Below the pieces are notes generated by a model. It was not told the DNA's origin. It did no database searches and saw only the letters and a list, made by a program, of their open reading frames with translations. A DNA stretch of 64,000 nt from Enterococcus innesii. Its GTDB lineage: Bacteria > Bacillota > Bacilli > Lactobacillales > Enterococcaceae. Shown here one piece after another: positions 1 through 11,674 of this stretch (position 1 is the stretch's first letter; each line of letters starts with the position of its first letter). Both the position numbers and the translations under genes were made by a program. The stretch is taken from assembly GCA_018982785.1 (NCBI GenBank), contig JAHHEN010000001.1, forward strand, positions 1 to 64,000, given 5' to 3'.

Positions 1-2424
<2,424 letters not shown>

Positions 2425-2586
2425 GATTTGTTTGAATGACCAGATGGTCATTAAGCTCATAAAAATTAACTTTGCTAGCTATTGCTTGCATGTATTTGTT
2501 TCAATAAATTGAAACGTCCTACACATTGGTTCGTTTGCTTGCTTTGTTCAGTTTTCAAAGGTCTACCGTGCTGTGTTAGCAACTTT

Positions 2587-2620
2587 TATATCATATCAGA
2601 GCGACGTTTGATTGTCAACT
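2587..2620 (-). promoter_or_regulatory. rRNA operon promoter, proximal
   Basis: On the minus strand TTGACA (2613-2618) and TATGAT (2590-2595) are separated by exactly 17 bp, a near-consensus sigma-A promoter about 165 bp upstream of the mature 16S end. Confidence 0.8.
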
Positions 2621-2686
2621 CTTTTTTAAAAGTTTTTTTCGCTCGTTGTTTTTCAACTTCGTAGCGGCTGTCTCAGCGACTTTATT

Positions 2687-2715
2687 AGAATAACAAATGA
2701 TTTGTTATTTGTCAA
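2687..2715 (-). promoter_or_regulatory. rRNA operon promoter, middle
   Basis: On the minus strand TTGACA (2710-2715) and TATTCT (2687-2692) have a 17 bp spacer. The spacer holds an AACAAAT/ATTTGTT inverted repeat. It is tandem with the proximal promoter, about 97 bp further upstream. Confidence 0.7.
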
Positions 2716-2783
2716 CAACTTTTTTCAATTAATTTTGTTGATGTATCAACATCGATTAACTGTTTTAAAATTGCGACTTCGTT

Positions 2784-2812
2784 ATAATATCATCTGTTTC
2801 ATTTTTGGTCAA
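2784..2812 (-). promoter_or_regulatory. rRNA operon promoter, distal
   Basis: On the minus strand TTGACC (2807-2812) and TATTAT (2784-2789) have a 17 bp spacer. This third element has the same 97 bp periodicity as the other two and A/T-rich UP-like sequence upstream. Confidence 0.65.
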
Positions 2813-2940
2813 GTCTTTTTTTGAAGTTTTTTCAAAAGCATTTTTGACCCGCTGACTCAATTGCCAACGTTGACTAATTTACCATTCTTCTTGACTCAGG
2901 TCAAGGAAATATTTCATTTTATTTACAAAAAGTTTTCAAT

Positions 2941-2966
2941 AAAAAAAGACCGTCATAACGGTCTTC
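2941..2966 (-). terminator. Intrinsic terminator
   Basis: The minus strand forms AAGACCGTTATGACGGTCTT followed by a run of T. It closes the small hypothetical gene at 2991-3362 and insulates it from the rRNA promoters. Confidence 0.85.
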
Positions 2967-2990
2967 AGGCTTTTCACTAGTACACAGGTG

Positions 2991-3362
2991 CTAAAAGAAC
3001 GGAACGCCTTCAATCTTATAGTCTTCGATGATCTTACGAAAGATATTGGGCTCTTCCCACGCATACCCTTCTGGCAGCTGTTGCGTTTGTCCTGCTTCTT
3101 GTGTTTCAAAAACAAATAAAGGAATGTTTTGCGTATCAATGTTGCCATTTGTGAGTTCAACGAGTTCGATCGCTGTCACATCAAGGTGGATACGGTCTTT
3201 AAACAATTGTAAGATCGTAGCCAAGCCGGTTTTATCTTCAGAAAAATCCGTTGACGCTAATTCCGCAGTGCCTTCGTGTATTTGCATCAAAAATCGTTTC
3301 GAACCATTTGCTAAGTGCATCATAACTGTACCCGCTACTTTTTTGGATCCCAAAATACCCAC
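2991..3362 (-). CDS. Hypothetical protein, about 120 aa
   Basis: I do not recognise this protein. It is a soluble, acidic protein with an alternating strand/helix pattern and a C-terminal block PEGYAWEEPNIF. The layout vaguely recalls a Nudix fold, but no Nudix box (GX5EX7REUXEEXGU) is present. The start is uncertain: a GTG at 3362 opens the frame, but the best Shine-Dalgarno-like GAGGTGG favours a TTG at 3353. A clear terminator follows. It is a monocistronic gene between the rRNA operon and the S1-domain gene. Confidence 0.65.
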   Translation of the reverse strand: MGILGSKKVAGTVMMHLANGSKRFLMQIHEGTAELASTDFSEDKTGLATILQLFKDRIHLDVTAIELVELTNGNIDTQNIPLFVFETQEAGQTQQLPEGYAWEEPNIFRKIIEDYKIEGVPFF

Positions 3363-3420
3363 CTCAGTTATTCATCTGTTTGTAAACTAATTTTAGCACA
3401 TTTTCAGAAAATATGCACGA

Positions 3421-3801
3421 TTATCTGTTGCTGTTTTCTTTTTCTAACATTTCTTTGGCTTCTTTCACCCACACTGGTAAAGCTTCCCCAATCGTACGGA
3501 AACCGATCCGCTTATTCTTATTTGTAAAGTAGCGTTTACGCTTAAAGGGTGGCTGAACAAAACTTGATTCCAATGTACGGCGGGACAAACTGATCTTTTG
3601 GCTGTATTCGTCAATATCAATGATTTGTACACGGATCTTTTGCCCGATCTGTAAGACTTCATGGATATTTTTGGTAAACCCGGATTGGATCTCTGAAACA
3701 TGGATCAATCCCTGTGTTTCCTTATCTAACGAAACAAATGCACCATAGGGTTGAATCCCAGTGACTGTTCCTTCTATAATGTTCCCGATTTGATAATTCA
3801 T
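3421..3801 (-). CDS. S1 domain RNA-binding protein (CvfD/YugI, general stress protein 13 type)
   Basis: The N-terminal ~75 residues form one S1 RNA-binding domain (IGNIIEGTVTGIQPYGAFVS, then GLIHVSEI and the closing KISLSRR). A short basic tail follows. The ~126 residue length and single S1 domain fit the CvfD/YugI family, ribosome-associated post-transcriptional regulators in Firmicutes. I chose the ATG at 3801 because AGAGAGGAAAG sits just upstream; the in-frame ATG at 3828 has no comparable site. Confidence 0.85.
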   Translation of the reverse strand: MNYQIGNIIEGTVTGIQPYGAFVSLDKETQGLIHVSEIQSGFTKNIHEVLQIGQKIRVQIIDIDEYSQKISLSRRTLESSFVQPPFKRKRYFTNKNKRIGFRTIGEALPVWVKEAKEMLEKENSNR

Positions 3802-3894
3802 AGTCTTTCCTCTCTTTTCCACTTTCATTATACTTGAACTAGTGGTAGATTTGAAGCATCAGAAACAACGTTGCACAATATAGGAGGGAAACGC

Positions 3895-5076
3895 ATGATC
3901 AATTTTGACAAAGTCCATCCCCGCTTAAACACCAATAGCGTTAAATGGGACACCATTGCAAAAACCTACAAGGAAGAAAACCTGCTGCCACTTTGGGTAG
4001 CGGATATGGATTTTCTGGCACCAGAACCTGTGAAAAAAGCTTTAGAAAAAGCAGTTGCCCAAGGGATCTATGGGTATTCCACCATCCCTGATTCGCTGCT
4101 TGAATCCATCATCGATTGGCAGCAAAGACGTCATGGTTATACCATCACTAAGGAAGCGATCCTTTTTAACAGTGGTGTCGTCCCTAGTATTGCCCTGGCG
4201 ATCCAAAGTTATACGCAAGAAGGAGATGCCGTACTGATCCACGATCCGGTCTACCATCCCTTTGCCCAGGTTGTCAAAAACAATCAGCGGACCTTAATTC
4301 AAGAACCGTTACTGGAAAAAGATGGCCACTTCGTCATCGATTTTGAGGCGATGGAACAAACCATCATCGAAAAGAAAGTAAAATTGTTTCTTCTATGTAA
4401 TCCTCATAATCCTGGAGGACGCGTGTGGTCAAAAGAAGAACTGCTGATGATCGGCCGGATTTGTCAAAAGCACCAGGTGATCGTTGTCAGTGATGAGATT
4501 CATCAAGACATCGTTTTTGCGCCAAATCACTTTGTCTCTTTCCAAACAGTCGAGCCAAGCTTTGCCGATTTTTCGATCATTTTGACTTCAGCAACCAAGA
4601 CTTTTAATTTAGCTGGGATCAAAAATTCGATGGTATTTATCAAAGACCAAACCTTGCGCAGCCAATTTGCAAAAACACAGGAACGTAACGTTCAAGGGGA
4701 AATCAATACGTTTGGGTTGGTCGCTACTGAAGCAGCGTATCGTGAATCTGAAGCATGGTTAGAAGAACTATTGACCTACTTAGAAGCAAATCGCACCTTT
4801 GTCTGCGACTTTTTGACTGAGCAACTCCCAGCAGTGACGTTTCAAAAGCCCGAAGGTACTTATTTGATCTGGCTGGATTTTTCTGCCTATGGCCTAACGG
4901 ATAATCAGCTACAAAGAAAACTGATTAAAGAAGCCAATGTCGTATTGAATCAAGGAAATATCTTTGGTCCCCACGGCAGTCACCATATGCGGCTGAACTT
5001 TGCCTGTCCTAAAGAGCTATTAGAAAAAGCACTCAATCAAATCGCCGCTGCGTTTAAAGACCAACCGATCGGTTAA
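3895..5076 (+). CDS. patB: PatB/MalY-type PLP-dependent C-S lyase/aminotransferase
   Basis: A fold-type I PLP enzyme of 393 aa. Typical features are LLPLWVADMDF near residue 30, the CNPHNPGGRVW block, VVSDEIHQDI, and the PLP lysine in TSATKTFNLAG (about residue 233). These match the MalY/PatB family, cystathionine beta-lyases that release homocysteine or cysteine-derived thiols. The ATG at 3895 has AGGAGGGAAACGC directly upstream. It is divergent from the S1-domain gene and ends at a bidirectional terminator shared with ppiB. Confidence 0.88.
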   Translation: MINFDKVHPRLNTNSVKWDTIAKTYKEENLLPLWVADMDFLAPEPVKKALEKAVAQGIYGYSTIPDSLLESIIDWQQRRHGYTITKEAILFNSGVVPSIALAIQSYTQEGDAVLIHDPVYHPFAQVVKNNQRTLIQEPLLEKDGHFVIDFEAMEQTIIEKKVKLFLLCNPHNPGGRVWSKEELLMIGRICQKHQVIVVSDEIHQDIVFAPNHFVSFQTVEPSFADFSIILTSATKTFNLAGIKNSMVFIKDQTLRSQFAKTQERNVQGEINTFGLVATEAAYRESEAWLEELLTYLEANRTFVCDFLTEQLPAVTFQKPEGTYLIWLDFSAYGLTDNQLQRKLIKEANVVLNQGNIFGPHGSHHMRLNFACPKELLEKALNQIAAAFKDQPIG

Positions 5077-5092
5077 CTCTTTCTTATGAAAA

Positions 5093-5162
5093 AAAGAACC
5101 CTAAAGCTTCCATTTCAACGATCTCCTTGAGGATGGCCGTTGAAACTGCTTTGGGTTCTTTT
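5093..5162. terminator. Bidirectional terminator between patB and ppiB
   Basis: A long interrupted inverted repeat has outer arms AGAACCCTAAAGC and GCTTTGGGTTCT and inner arms around TTTCAACG/CGTTGAAA. T-runs flank both sides, serving two convergent genes. Confidence 0.9.
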
Positions 5163-5165
5163 GTT

Positions 5166-5753
5166 TTATTCGCTGATTTCGATCGTTTCGATCACTACAT
5201 CATGCACTGGACGATCTTGTGGTCCCCGTTGCACGCCAGCGATTTCATCAACGACTGACATTCCTTCGATCACATGACCAAAGACTGTGTGACGGAAATC
5301 TAACCAAGGAGTACCACCTGCTTGATACGCTTCGATGATTTCAGCTGGATAACCAGCACCTTCTAATTGACCTAACATGTTGCTAGGAACATTTTGATTG
5401 TTTACGATGAAAAACTGGCTGCCGTTAGTATTCGGACCAGCGTTTGCCATGGATAAAGCGCCACGAAGATTGAACAATTCTTTTGAAAATTCATCTTCAA
5501 AGCTGCCGCCATAGATGCTTTCGCCGCCCATTCCTGTACCAGTTGGATCGCCACCTTGAATCATAAAATCAGGAATGACACGGTGGAAGATGATCCCATC
5601 GTAATATCCTTTTTTCGCTAATTCAACGAAGTTTTTCACTGTTTTTGGTGCCAATTCTGGGAACAATTGTACAACTACATCCCCACGATTGGTTTTGATG
5701 ACTGCTTTATGGCCAGTTTGTTTTTCTAATGCTAACTGTGGAAATTCAGACAC
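5166..5753 (-). CDS. ppiB: Peptidyl-prolyl cis-trans isomerase, cyclophilin type
   Basis: 195 aa with no signal peptide, so cytoplasmic. Cyclophilin motifs are in order: [15 protein letters not shown] (catalytic Arg and Phe), [19 protein letters not shown], and a C-terminal [11 protein letters not shown]. It catalyses proline isomerisation during protein folding. A ~20-residue N-terminal extension and an insertion around TPWLDFRH are usual for the lactobacillales version. AGGAGGAGTTAATG gives a strong start. Confidence 0.95.
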   Translation of the reverse strand: MSEFPQLALEKQTGHKAVIKTNRGDVVVQLFPELAPKTVKNFVELAKKGYYDGIIFHRVIPDFMIQGGDPTGTGMGGESIYGGSFEDEFSKELFNLRGALSMANAGPNTNGSQFFIVNNQNVPSNMLGQLEGAGYPAEIIEAYQAGGTPWLDFRHTVFGHVIEGMSVVDEIAGVQRGPQDRPVHDVVIETIEISE

Positions 5754-5824
5754 ATTAACTCCTCCTTCTCTCTCATAAATCCATGATAGCAGAAAATTGA
5801 AAAAATGCTAGTTTGGATAATTTT

Positions 5825-5862
5825 TGCTATAATGAAGCTATTCGTACAACACGAACATGCTT
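5825..5862 (+). promoter_or_regulatory. Extended -10 promoter and leader hairpin of the ferredoxin-NADP reductase gene
   Basis: TGC-TATAAT (5825-5833) is an extended -10 element. The leader then folds as GAAGCTATTCGT...ACGAACATGCTTC, a stem with an ACAAC loop, before the ribosome binding site. The role of the hairpin is not clear. Confidence 0.55.
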
Positions 5863-5893
5863 CATCCCAACGTGCTTAGAAAAGAGGAATAAT

Positions 5894-6871
5894 ATGGATA
5901 TTTTTGATATAACGATTATCGGCGCCGGACCTAGCGGGATGTTTTCTGCTTTCTATGCCGGTATGCGTAACGCCAAAACCAAGATCATCGACAGCTTGCC
6001 GCAATTAGGCGGTCAGCTTGCTACTTTATACCCAGAAAAATACATCTACGATATCCCAGGTTATCCGAAAATCAAAGCGGGCGATCTTGTCCAAAACCTG
6101 GAAAAACAGTTGACGACCTTCAATCACCAATATTGTTTAGAAGAAACCGTCTTGTCGGTCGAAAAACAAGAAGACTATATCGAAGTCACCACCGACAAAG
6201 GAATCCATTACTCGAAAGCCGTGATTTTGGCTTTAGGAAACGGCTCCTTCCAGCCGCGCAAACTGACTTTGCCAGAAAGCGAGCGGTTTGAAGGATACGG
6301 CTTAGACTATTTTGTCACCGATTTGATGAAGTATGCCGGACGCAAAGTAGCGATCGCCGGTGGCGGCGATTCTGCTATCGATTGGGCATTGATGCTGGAG
6401 CCGATCGCTAGTGAAGTCTACTTGATCCATCGCCGTCCTGAATTTCGTGCCCATGAACATAGCGTCAGTAAATTACAGGCTTCTGCCGTCAACATTTTGA
6501 CTCCTTATGTGATCCAAGAAATCCAAGGAGAGCAACGTTTGACTGGTGTCTCGTTGCAGCAAGTCAAGGGTGATGAAACGGTCAGCCTTTCATTGGATGC
6601 TTTGATCGTCAATTACGGTTTTTCTTCCACATTGAACATCAAGGATTGGGGCATGAAAAGCAGCCGCCAAGGAGTCTTCGTCTCTTCGGATATGAGCACG
6701 TCTGTTCCTGGGGTCTATGGCTGTGGGGATGTCGTTTTATACGACGGAAAAGTCGACCTGATTGCTACTGGTTTCGGGGAAGCCCCAACTGCGGTGAACA
6801 ATGCACTCCATTACATTGATCCCAAAACGCGGACGCAACCCGCCCACAGTACGAGTCTTTTTAAGGAGTAG
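5894..6871 (+). CDS. Ferredoxin/flavodoxin-NADP+ reductase, thioredoxin reductase-like (YumC type)
   Basis: 325 aa flavoprotein. FAD-binding GAGPSGMFSAFYA lies at residues 10-22 and NADP-binding GGGDSAIDWA near residue 157. There is no CxxC, which separates it from thioredoxin reductase. The C-terminal GCGDVVLYDGK and ATGFGEAPTAVN blocks match type 2 ferredoxin-NADP reductases. It transfers electrons between NADPH and ferredoxin or flavodoxin in the cytoplasm. I chose the ATG at 5894 because AAAGAGGA precedes it; the frame is open further upstream without a ribosome site. The yqeK-like gene follows after 5 bp, so they are probably cotranscribed. Confidence 0.9.
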   Translation: MDIFDITIIGAGPSGMFSAFYAGMRNAKTKIIDSLPQLGGQLATLYPEKYIYDIPGYPKIKAGDLVQNLEKQLTTFNHQYCLEETVLSVEKQEDYIEVTTDKGIHYSKAVILALGNGSFQPRKLTLPESERFEGYGLDYFVTDLMKYAGRKVAIAGGGDSAIDWALMLEPIASEVYLIHRRPEFRAHEHSVSKLQASAVNILTPYVIQEIQGEQRLTGVSLQQVKGDETVSLSLDALIVNYGFSSTLNIKDWGMKSSRQGVFVSSDMSTSVPGVYGCGDVVLYDGKVDLIATGFGEAPTAVNNALHYIDPKTRTQPAHSTSLFKE

Positions 6872-6876
6872 CTGAG

Positions 6877-7482
6877 ATGAAACAAGTTGGTCTTGCCACC
6901 TATACTCTCCCTTTACAGGGGAAGACCCTCACTGAGCAAATGGTTCAGTATCTGGAAGCCTTCGATCATGCCGAAACGGCGGGCCACAATCTAGCCGTTG
7001 CCCAAGAAGCCAAAGGATTGGCAGAACGGTTTCAAGTCAACGCGGACAAAGCTTACTCAGCAGGACTGCTGCACGATGTCAGCGTCGTCATCCCTCATGA
7101 CCAGCGAATCGCCTTGCAGATAGCGGTAGGCGAACCGATCTTAGATGCGGAGCGGCAAGCACCTTTTTTGCTGCATCAGCAGCAATCCGCTTTGTTGGCA
7201 AAAACGGTTTTTCAGGTGTCTGATCCAGACATTCTGTCCGCCATCAGCTGTCATACCACCTTAAAGGCCCATTATCGTCGTCTCGATCTAGTTGTTTTTT
7301 TAGCCGACAAAATCAAATGGGATCGCAAAGATCAAGCACCTTTCTTAACCGGCTTATTAGACCGCCTCGATGATTCCTTGGAATCTGCCGCTGGCTATTA
7401 TATGGACTGGCTCTTTGCCGGTGAATTAGTGGTCCCCCATCCTTGGGCAGTGGCAGCCAAAGCAAAACTAGCAAACACCTAA
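6877..7482 (+). CDS. HD-domain hydrolase, YqeK-like (Ap4A hydrolase family)
   Basis: 201 aa. HD-superfamily metal ligands appear as HAETAGHN, AGLLHDVS (the HD pair), and CHTTLKAHYRR, and the YqeK-type signature FLADKIKWDR is near residue 142. The family hydrolyses diadenosine tetraphosphate symmetrically. It lacks the nucleotidyltransferase partner (NadD) often found beside yqeK, so this could be a paralogue. It is tightly linked to the upstream reductase gene. Confidence 0.8.
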   Translation: MKQVGLATYTLPLQGKTLTEQMVQYLEAFDHAETAGHNLAVAQEAKGLAERFQVNADKAYSAGLLHDVSVVIPHDQRIALQIAVGEPILDAERQAPFLLHQQQSALLAKTVFQVSDPDILSAISCHTTLKAHYRRLDLVVFLADKIKWDRKDQAPFLTGLLDRLDDSLESAAGYYMDWLFAGELVVPHPWAVAAKAKLANT

Positions 7483-7608
7483 ATGCCAGAAGGGACTAAA
7501 ACCCAAACGGCATGGGCTGCAACTAGAATAGGGCACAACTTATGATTGCAATCCATCAGTCGCATATTGACTTTTGAATAAACTTTTTTTTACATGGAGG
7601 GGAACTAT

Positions 7609-8118
7609 ATGGTATTAGAAAGCAAAACACTTGAAGACAAAGCAAGAGAATTGTTGGCCGACCGCGGTGTCTCGCTACAAGACATCGGCGAATTGGTGAT
7701 GTTTTTGCAAAAAGACTACATTGAAGGCATCACCTTGGAGATGTGTATCGAAAGCGTCAACGCTGTCTTAAGCAAGCGGGAAGTCCACAACACGATTTTA
7801 ACGGGTGTTCAGTTAGATATTTTGGCAGAAGAAAATCAACTGCTGCATCCACTGCAAGAAATCGTCAAAGAAGACGAAGGGCTTTATGGGATCGATGAGA
7901 TCCTCGCACTATCCATCGTCAACGTGTACGGCTCCATCGGCTTTACTAACTACGGATACATTGATAAAGTCAAACCAGGCATTTTGAAAGAACTGAACAA
8001 GCACGACGGTCCCCGCGTTCACACCTTTTTAGATGATATCGTAGGTGCCATCGCCGCTTCTGCCGCAAGTCGCTTAGCCCATCAACACCCAAGTAAATCT
8101 CATTACATTACGCAATAA
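7609..8118 (+). CDS. pgpA: Phosphatidylglycerophosphatase A
   Basis: 169 aa, cytoplasmic-facing PgpA/YutG family. It contains the family blocks GVSLQDIGELV, YGIDEILALSIVNVYGSIGFTNYGYIDK and the HTFLDDIVGAIAASAASRL tail. The family dephosphorylates phosphatidylglycerol phosphate in cardiolipin and PG synthesis; Firmicute YutG members lack strong membrane segments, as here. TGGAGGGGAACTAT precedes the ATG at 7609. The 126 bp gap upstream shows no clear promoter. It ends at a bidirectional terminator. Confidence 0.85.
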   Translation: MVLESKTLEDKARELLADRGVSLQDIGELVMFLQKDYIEGITLEMCIESVNAVLSKREVHNTILTGVQLDILAEENQLLHPLQEIVKEDEGLYGIDEILALSIVNVYGSIGFTNYGYIDKVKPGILKELNKHDGPRVHTFLDDIVGAIAASAASRLAHQHPSKSHYITQ

Positions 8119-8174
8119 AAAAAGACCAACGATTCACCTCTCTCAAAGGAAGTGGATCGTTGATCTTTTTTCAT
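8119..8174. terminator. Bidirectional terminator
   Basis: Arms AAAGACCAACGAT and ATCGTTGATCTTT are flanked by A- and T-runs, between convergent pgpA and the membrane protein gene. Confidence 0.85.
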
Positions 8175-8812
8175 TACGCTGTTTTTTTCAAGCCTCGTTT
8201 CCCCCACCAATAGAAGGCAAAAAAGAAGACTTCAATCAAGACGAAAAAGAGAATAAAGCAATGCATGAAAAACGTTTCTGGCAGCACGTTGATGATCGGA
8301 TCGGTGGCTGGATTAAAGAGCCAATCGTCGTTACTGAAGAAAATCTCATGGAACGTAACGAAAAAGCGGTCAAAGCCGACAGCCATCAAAAACCCGAAAA
8401 TCAGCGGCAAAATCATCCCCCATTGAAAGGGACGAATCAAGCGCCATTGCTGTTGTTTTTGCCGTAACCGATTGACGAACCAGATACTCGGCAGCACCGT
8501 GACGATCATCACAGCATAATTTAATAGAAACAACTGCTTCACATCGTAAAAATGCCCAGCGCCAGCTTCAGACATTGGAAAATCGGGCAAGGCGAGCGTA
8601 CTTGCAAAGGGATTGTTTAGAAAATCTAACAATAAGCCATAGTTCTTCAACAACTCTTCTCTTGTTAGCGAGGTATAATCCAGCAGATTTAAGTGATCGA
8701 CATCAAACCAATATAACGGTCGAAAATTGATCGTTAGGGTGATCGCTAGACTGACCAAAAACAAAAACAAGCAGACAAATCCTAAGCGTTCAAGCCACAC
8801 TTGTTTTTTCAT
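8174..8812 (-). CDS. TIGR01906/DUF1461 family integral membrane protein
   Basis: 212 aa with four predicted membrane segments (about residues 10-30, 98-118, 130-150, 185-205) and a conserved extracytoplasmic loop between the first two ([13 protein letters not shown]). This is the layout of the TIGR01906 (DUF1461) family; no biochemical function is established. It overlaps the HAD hydrolase by ATGA, so it is the last gene of the yunD-yutD-yutF operon. Confidence 0.8.
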   Translation of the reverse strand: MKKQVWLERLGFVCLFLFLVSLAITLTINFRPLYWFDVDHLNLLDYTSLTREELLKNYGLLLDFLNNPFASTLALPDFPMSEAGAGHFYDVKQLFLLNYAVMIVTVLPSIWFVNRLRQKQQQWRLIRPFQWGMILPLIFGFLMAVGFDRFFVTFHEIFFSNDDWLFNPATDPIINVLPETFFMHCFILFFVLIEVFFFAFYWWGKRGLKKTA

Positions 8813-9579
8813 TGTTCAAAATCCCACTCATCTAAAGAATCAACCACATAGGTTGGTGCTACTGGTAATGTCGGAACTGCCGCTTTCGGGGTAAAGCCTG
8901 ATAATACGAGCAAAGAATCGATCCCGTTTTGGATCCCCGAGCGAATATCCGTTTCATAATTGTCCCCCACCATCAAGACCTCTTCTTTTGATAAGCCGAT
9001 GTGTGCCACCGCTTTTTCCATAATGATGGCTTCTGGTTTGCCAATAAAAATCGGTTGCGTTTGGGTGGCAGTCTCCACCATTGCAATCAGTGAACCCGCA
9101 CCTGGCAACAAGCCTCTTTCCGTCGGGATATTTTTGTCGGGATTGGTCCCGATAAAGGTTGCTCCTTTTTGGATCGCTAACGTTGCTAAAACAAATTTTT
9201 CATAGGTCACGTGGTTGTCTAAACCAACCACGACATAATCCGGATTGGTTTCTTCCCACTCAAACCCAGCAGCTAAGATCAAATCGATCAACCCCGCTTC
9301 GCCGATCACAAACACTTTGCGGCCTTTGCCATGGTCTTTCATAAAATCGATCGTTGCCAAGCTTGCGGTATAGATCGTTTCTGGTGCCACATGGATCGAA
9401 AATTCATCCGCCAATCGCTGCGCCACGACTTCGGGACTGCGGGTCGTATTATTGGTCACAAATAAATAGGGCAGTCCTTTTTCTTGTAAGGACTCTACGA
9501 AGCGTTTCCCAGCAGGGATCGGCTCTTTTCCTAAGTAAATCGTACCGTCTAAATCAATCAAATAGCCTTTATATTTCAT
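8809..9579 (-). CDS. HAD-IIA sugar phosphatase, NagD/YutF-like (TIGR01457)
   Basis: 256 aa. HAD motif I is DLDGTIY at residues 9-15 (nucleophile Asp), motif II VTNNTT, motif III lysine in FIGKPE, motif [10 protein letters not shown]. The C2B cap lies between motifs II and III. This set defines the HAD-IIA subfamily with p-nitrophenyl and sugar phosphatase activity; the physiological substrate is not evident. It starts one base from the end of yutD and overlaps the next gene. Confidence 0.9.
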   Translation of the reverse strand: MKYKGYLIDLDGTIYLGKEPIPAGKRFVESLQEKGLPYLFVTNNTTRSPEVVAQRLADEFSIHVAPETIYTASLATIDFMKDHGKGRKVFVIGEAGLIDLILAAGFEWEETNPDYVVVGLDNHVTYEKFVLATLAIQKGATFIGTNPDKNIPTERGLLPGAGSLIAMVETATQTQPIFIGKPEAIIMEKAVAHIGLSKEEVLMVGDNYETDIRSGIQNGIDSLLVLSGFTPKAAVPTLPVAPTYVVDSLDEWDFEQ

Positions 9580-9580
9580 C

Positions 9581-10201
9581 TTATTCTTCCCTTTGTCGAA
9601 TCGTAAACTCTTTTTTGCCTTTTTTCACCGTAGTTGTTTCGGTTTTTTTGACGTTCTTTTCTTTTGGTTTACGATTTTTGATCGTTGGTTTGCTTTTTTT
9701 CTGCGGTACTGCGTCACGCTTTTCTTCTATATGGGCGTTTTGTTGTGTATTTTGATTTTGATTGTTTTGGGTTGGCTTTTTCTTGCGTCGGCGGGAGGTA
9801 CTTTTTTCTTTCTTGCCGCCAACTCGTTGGATCACAAAATAGGCACAACCGAAGTTGCAATACTCATACAAATAGTCTTCCAGCATGTCGATACGCTGAT
9901 CGGGTAATGCTTTGCGGTTATCCTTTTCAAAAAAGCCTTTCAAACGCAGCTGCTCATAACCCCAATCCCCTACGATATAGTCATAACGTGCCAACACTTC
10001 ACTGTAACGCTCGCCAAGCTTTTCTGGATTGAAGCCTTCACGATAATCCATGACCAGTTTGTATTGTCGATTGCCAATCATTAATTCTTCATCATTTAAC
10101 AAAGTCACCAACTCGCCTTTTTGCGGTTGTTTCGCTGGTTCTTCAATAATTTCTTCTAGTACAGATGTCATTTCATCTGTGATCGTTTGTTTTTCGGTCA
10201 T
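9581..10201 (-). CDS. yutD: YutD family protein
   Basis: 206 aa. The first ~125 residues are the YutD domain ([48 protein letters not shown]). The rest is a highly basic, low-complexity Lys/Gln/Asn tail that looks disordered and possibly nucleic-acid binding. The function of YutD is not settled. The same gene order (yunD, yutD, yutF) occurs in other Firmicutes, which supports the call. Confidence 0.85.
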   Translation of the reverse strand: MTEKQTITDEMTSVLEEIIEEPAKQPQKGELVTLLNDEELMIGNRQYKLVMDYREGFNPEKLGERYSEVLARYDYIVGDWGYEQLRLKGFFEKDNRKALPDQRIDMLEDYLYEYCNFGCAYFVIQRVGGKKEKSTSRRRKKKPTQNNQNQNTQQNAHIEEKRDAVPQKKSKPTIKNRKPKEKNVKKTETTTVKKGKKEFTIRQREE

Positions 10202-10291
10202 TTTTTCACCACCTGCTGTTTATTATACCTTGTTTTATTCCCCAATGATAGTCGCGGTTTTCTCGCAAAAACCAGCTGGAGAAGTGACGAA

Positions 10292-11674
10292 CTACTGAAT
10301 GGGGTATTTCTGACTCAGGTAATCTCCGACCACTGTGCGAATAAAGTCTGGAAAAAGAAACTCAACGGTTCCAGCAATCTCGATCGTCGGGAAAAACGGA
10401 ATAAACAAGTAGTGATCCACAAGGGTCAACGTGTAGCTTTGAGCAGGATCGACGGGCTCTTGTTTCCACAATACTTGGTGGTTTTTTTCATCAAAGCGGA
10501 TGCCTTCATAAACCAGTTCACCAAAAATCTTCCCTCGAAAACCCATTCCCATAATTGGGAAATTGCGCAAAAAGTTGCGATTTTTTTCCATCTCTAAGAT
10601 CAATCGAATGACATCCGCGCCTTGCAACGTCACCCGAATCAAATGCATCGGATGGGGCAAAATCGTGTGCAGCTGATCTTGATCAACCCGTCCTTGCGGC
10701 AAATCATCTAAAAATAGCCCCGTATTTAAGATGGCGGCATCCGTTTGTCCTTTGGCACATAATGCCAAAAGCGCCTCCCGAACCAAGGAATGTTGACTTT
10801 GCCAATCCCTCGTAAAAGCTGCTGGAATTTCTGCCACCTGATTTGCCCGCAACAAGCGATGACCGATCGATAGATATTCGGCGATCTCTTCCTCATCTTG
10901 CGGAAAAGCCACCAACGAATCGGTCGGAATCACACGTGCGCGATGCTTGATTGGGCGGTGGTGATCATCTAAGACCACTTCGACTTCGCCAATGTTAAAA
11001 CCAAACTTGCCAGCTGCGCCAATTTGGACCCCATTGATGACTTCGCCCTTTTCAAACAAATGGTGCGTGTGGGAACCTAAAATAACATCTAACTCTGGAA
11101 AGTCCCTCGCAATCTGGCGGTCAGCATTGATGCCTAGATGGCTCATCAAGACCAGCAAATCGACCTCGGGGCGCAAATGCTGCACCAATGAAGGCAAAAT
11201 CTCCAAGGGTTCGCGAATGTCCCAACCGTTGGGGGCATATGTTAGCGGAAAAGGTGCCGTAAAAGCGATCAAGCCGATTTTGGCGCCTTGATTGCTTTCC
11301 ATGATTTTGTATTCTTGTGCCCATTTGGGTGGACGCAAATCCTGTTTATCAAATAAATTGCCTAAAATGACAGGAAATTCTGCTTGGTCATATAGATGCT
11401 GCAAGACCTCTTTGGGATTGCCGACCCCTTCATTGTTCCCAATCGTCACCGCATCGTAATGTCCTTGATTCATCAAATCGACATTCGCCTTGCCGTCAGT
11501 TGCTTCTGTCAAAGGATGCCAGCGATCGACAAAGTCGCCTAAGTCGACCGCGATCACTGTCTCTTCGGTCGTATCCGCTTCTCGTTTTCTTTGATCCAAA
11601 TAACGCCGCATCTTCGGCCAATGTTCTAGGTGGGAATGCAGATCGTTGGTATGGATAATCGTAATTTTCTCCAT
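10292..11674 (-). CDS. Metallophosphatase / 5'-nucleotidase family protein (YunD)
   Basis: 460 aa. The N-terminal calcineurin-like metallophosphoesterase domain shows HTNDLHSHLE (residues 6-15), DLGDFVDRW, IGNNEG, MSHLG and GSHTHH metal ligands. The C-terminal 5'-nucleotidase domain runs from about residue 270. There is no signal peptide, unlike secreted UshA-type enzymes, which matches cytoplasmic YunD. The start at 11674 has AAAGAGGCG upstream. It is the first gene of a four-gene minus-strand operon. Confidence 0.88.
   Translation of the reverse strand: MEKITIIHTNDLHSHLEHWPKMRRYLDQRKREADTTEETVIAVDLGDFVDRWHPLTEATDGKANVDLMNQGHYDAVTIGNNEGVGNPKEVLQHLYDQAEFPVILGNLFDKQDLRPPKWAQEYKIMESNQGAKIGLIAFTAPFPLTYAPNGWDIREPLEILPSLVQHLRPEVDLLVLMSHLGINADRQIARDFPELDVILGSHTHHLFEKGEVINGVQIGAAGKFGFNIGEVEVVLDDHHRPIKHRARVIPTDSLVAFPQDEEEIAEYLSIGHRLLRANQVAEIPAAFTRDWQSQHSLVREALLALCAKGQTDAAILNTGLFLDDLPQGRVDQDQLHTILPHPMHLIRVTLQGADVIRLILEMEKNRNFLRNFPIMGMGFRGKIFGELVYEGIRFDEKNHQVLWKQEPVDPAQSYTLTLVDHYLFIPFFPTIEIAGTVEFLFPDFIRTVVGDYLSQKYPIQ

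Noticed and set aside
3028-3527. Plus-strand ORFs opposite the 123 aa hypothetical gene
   Set aside because: They are shadows of the minus-strand gene, which has its own terminator.
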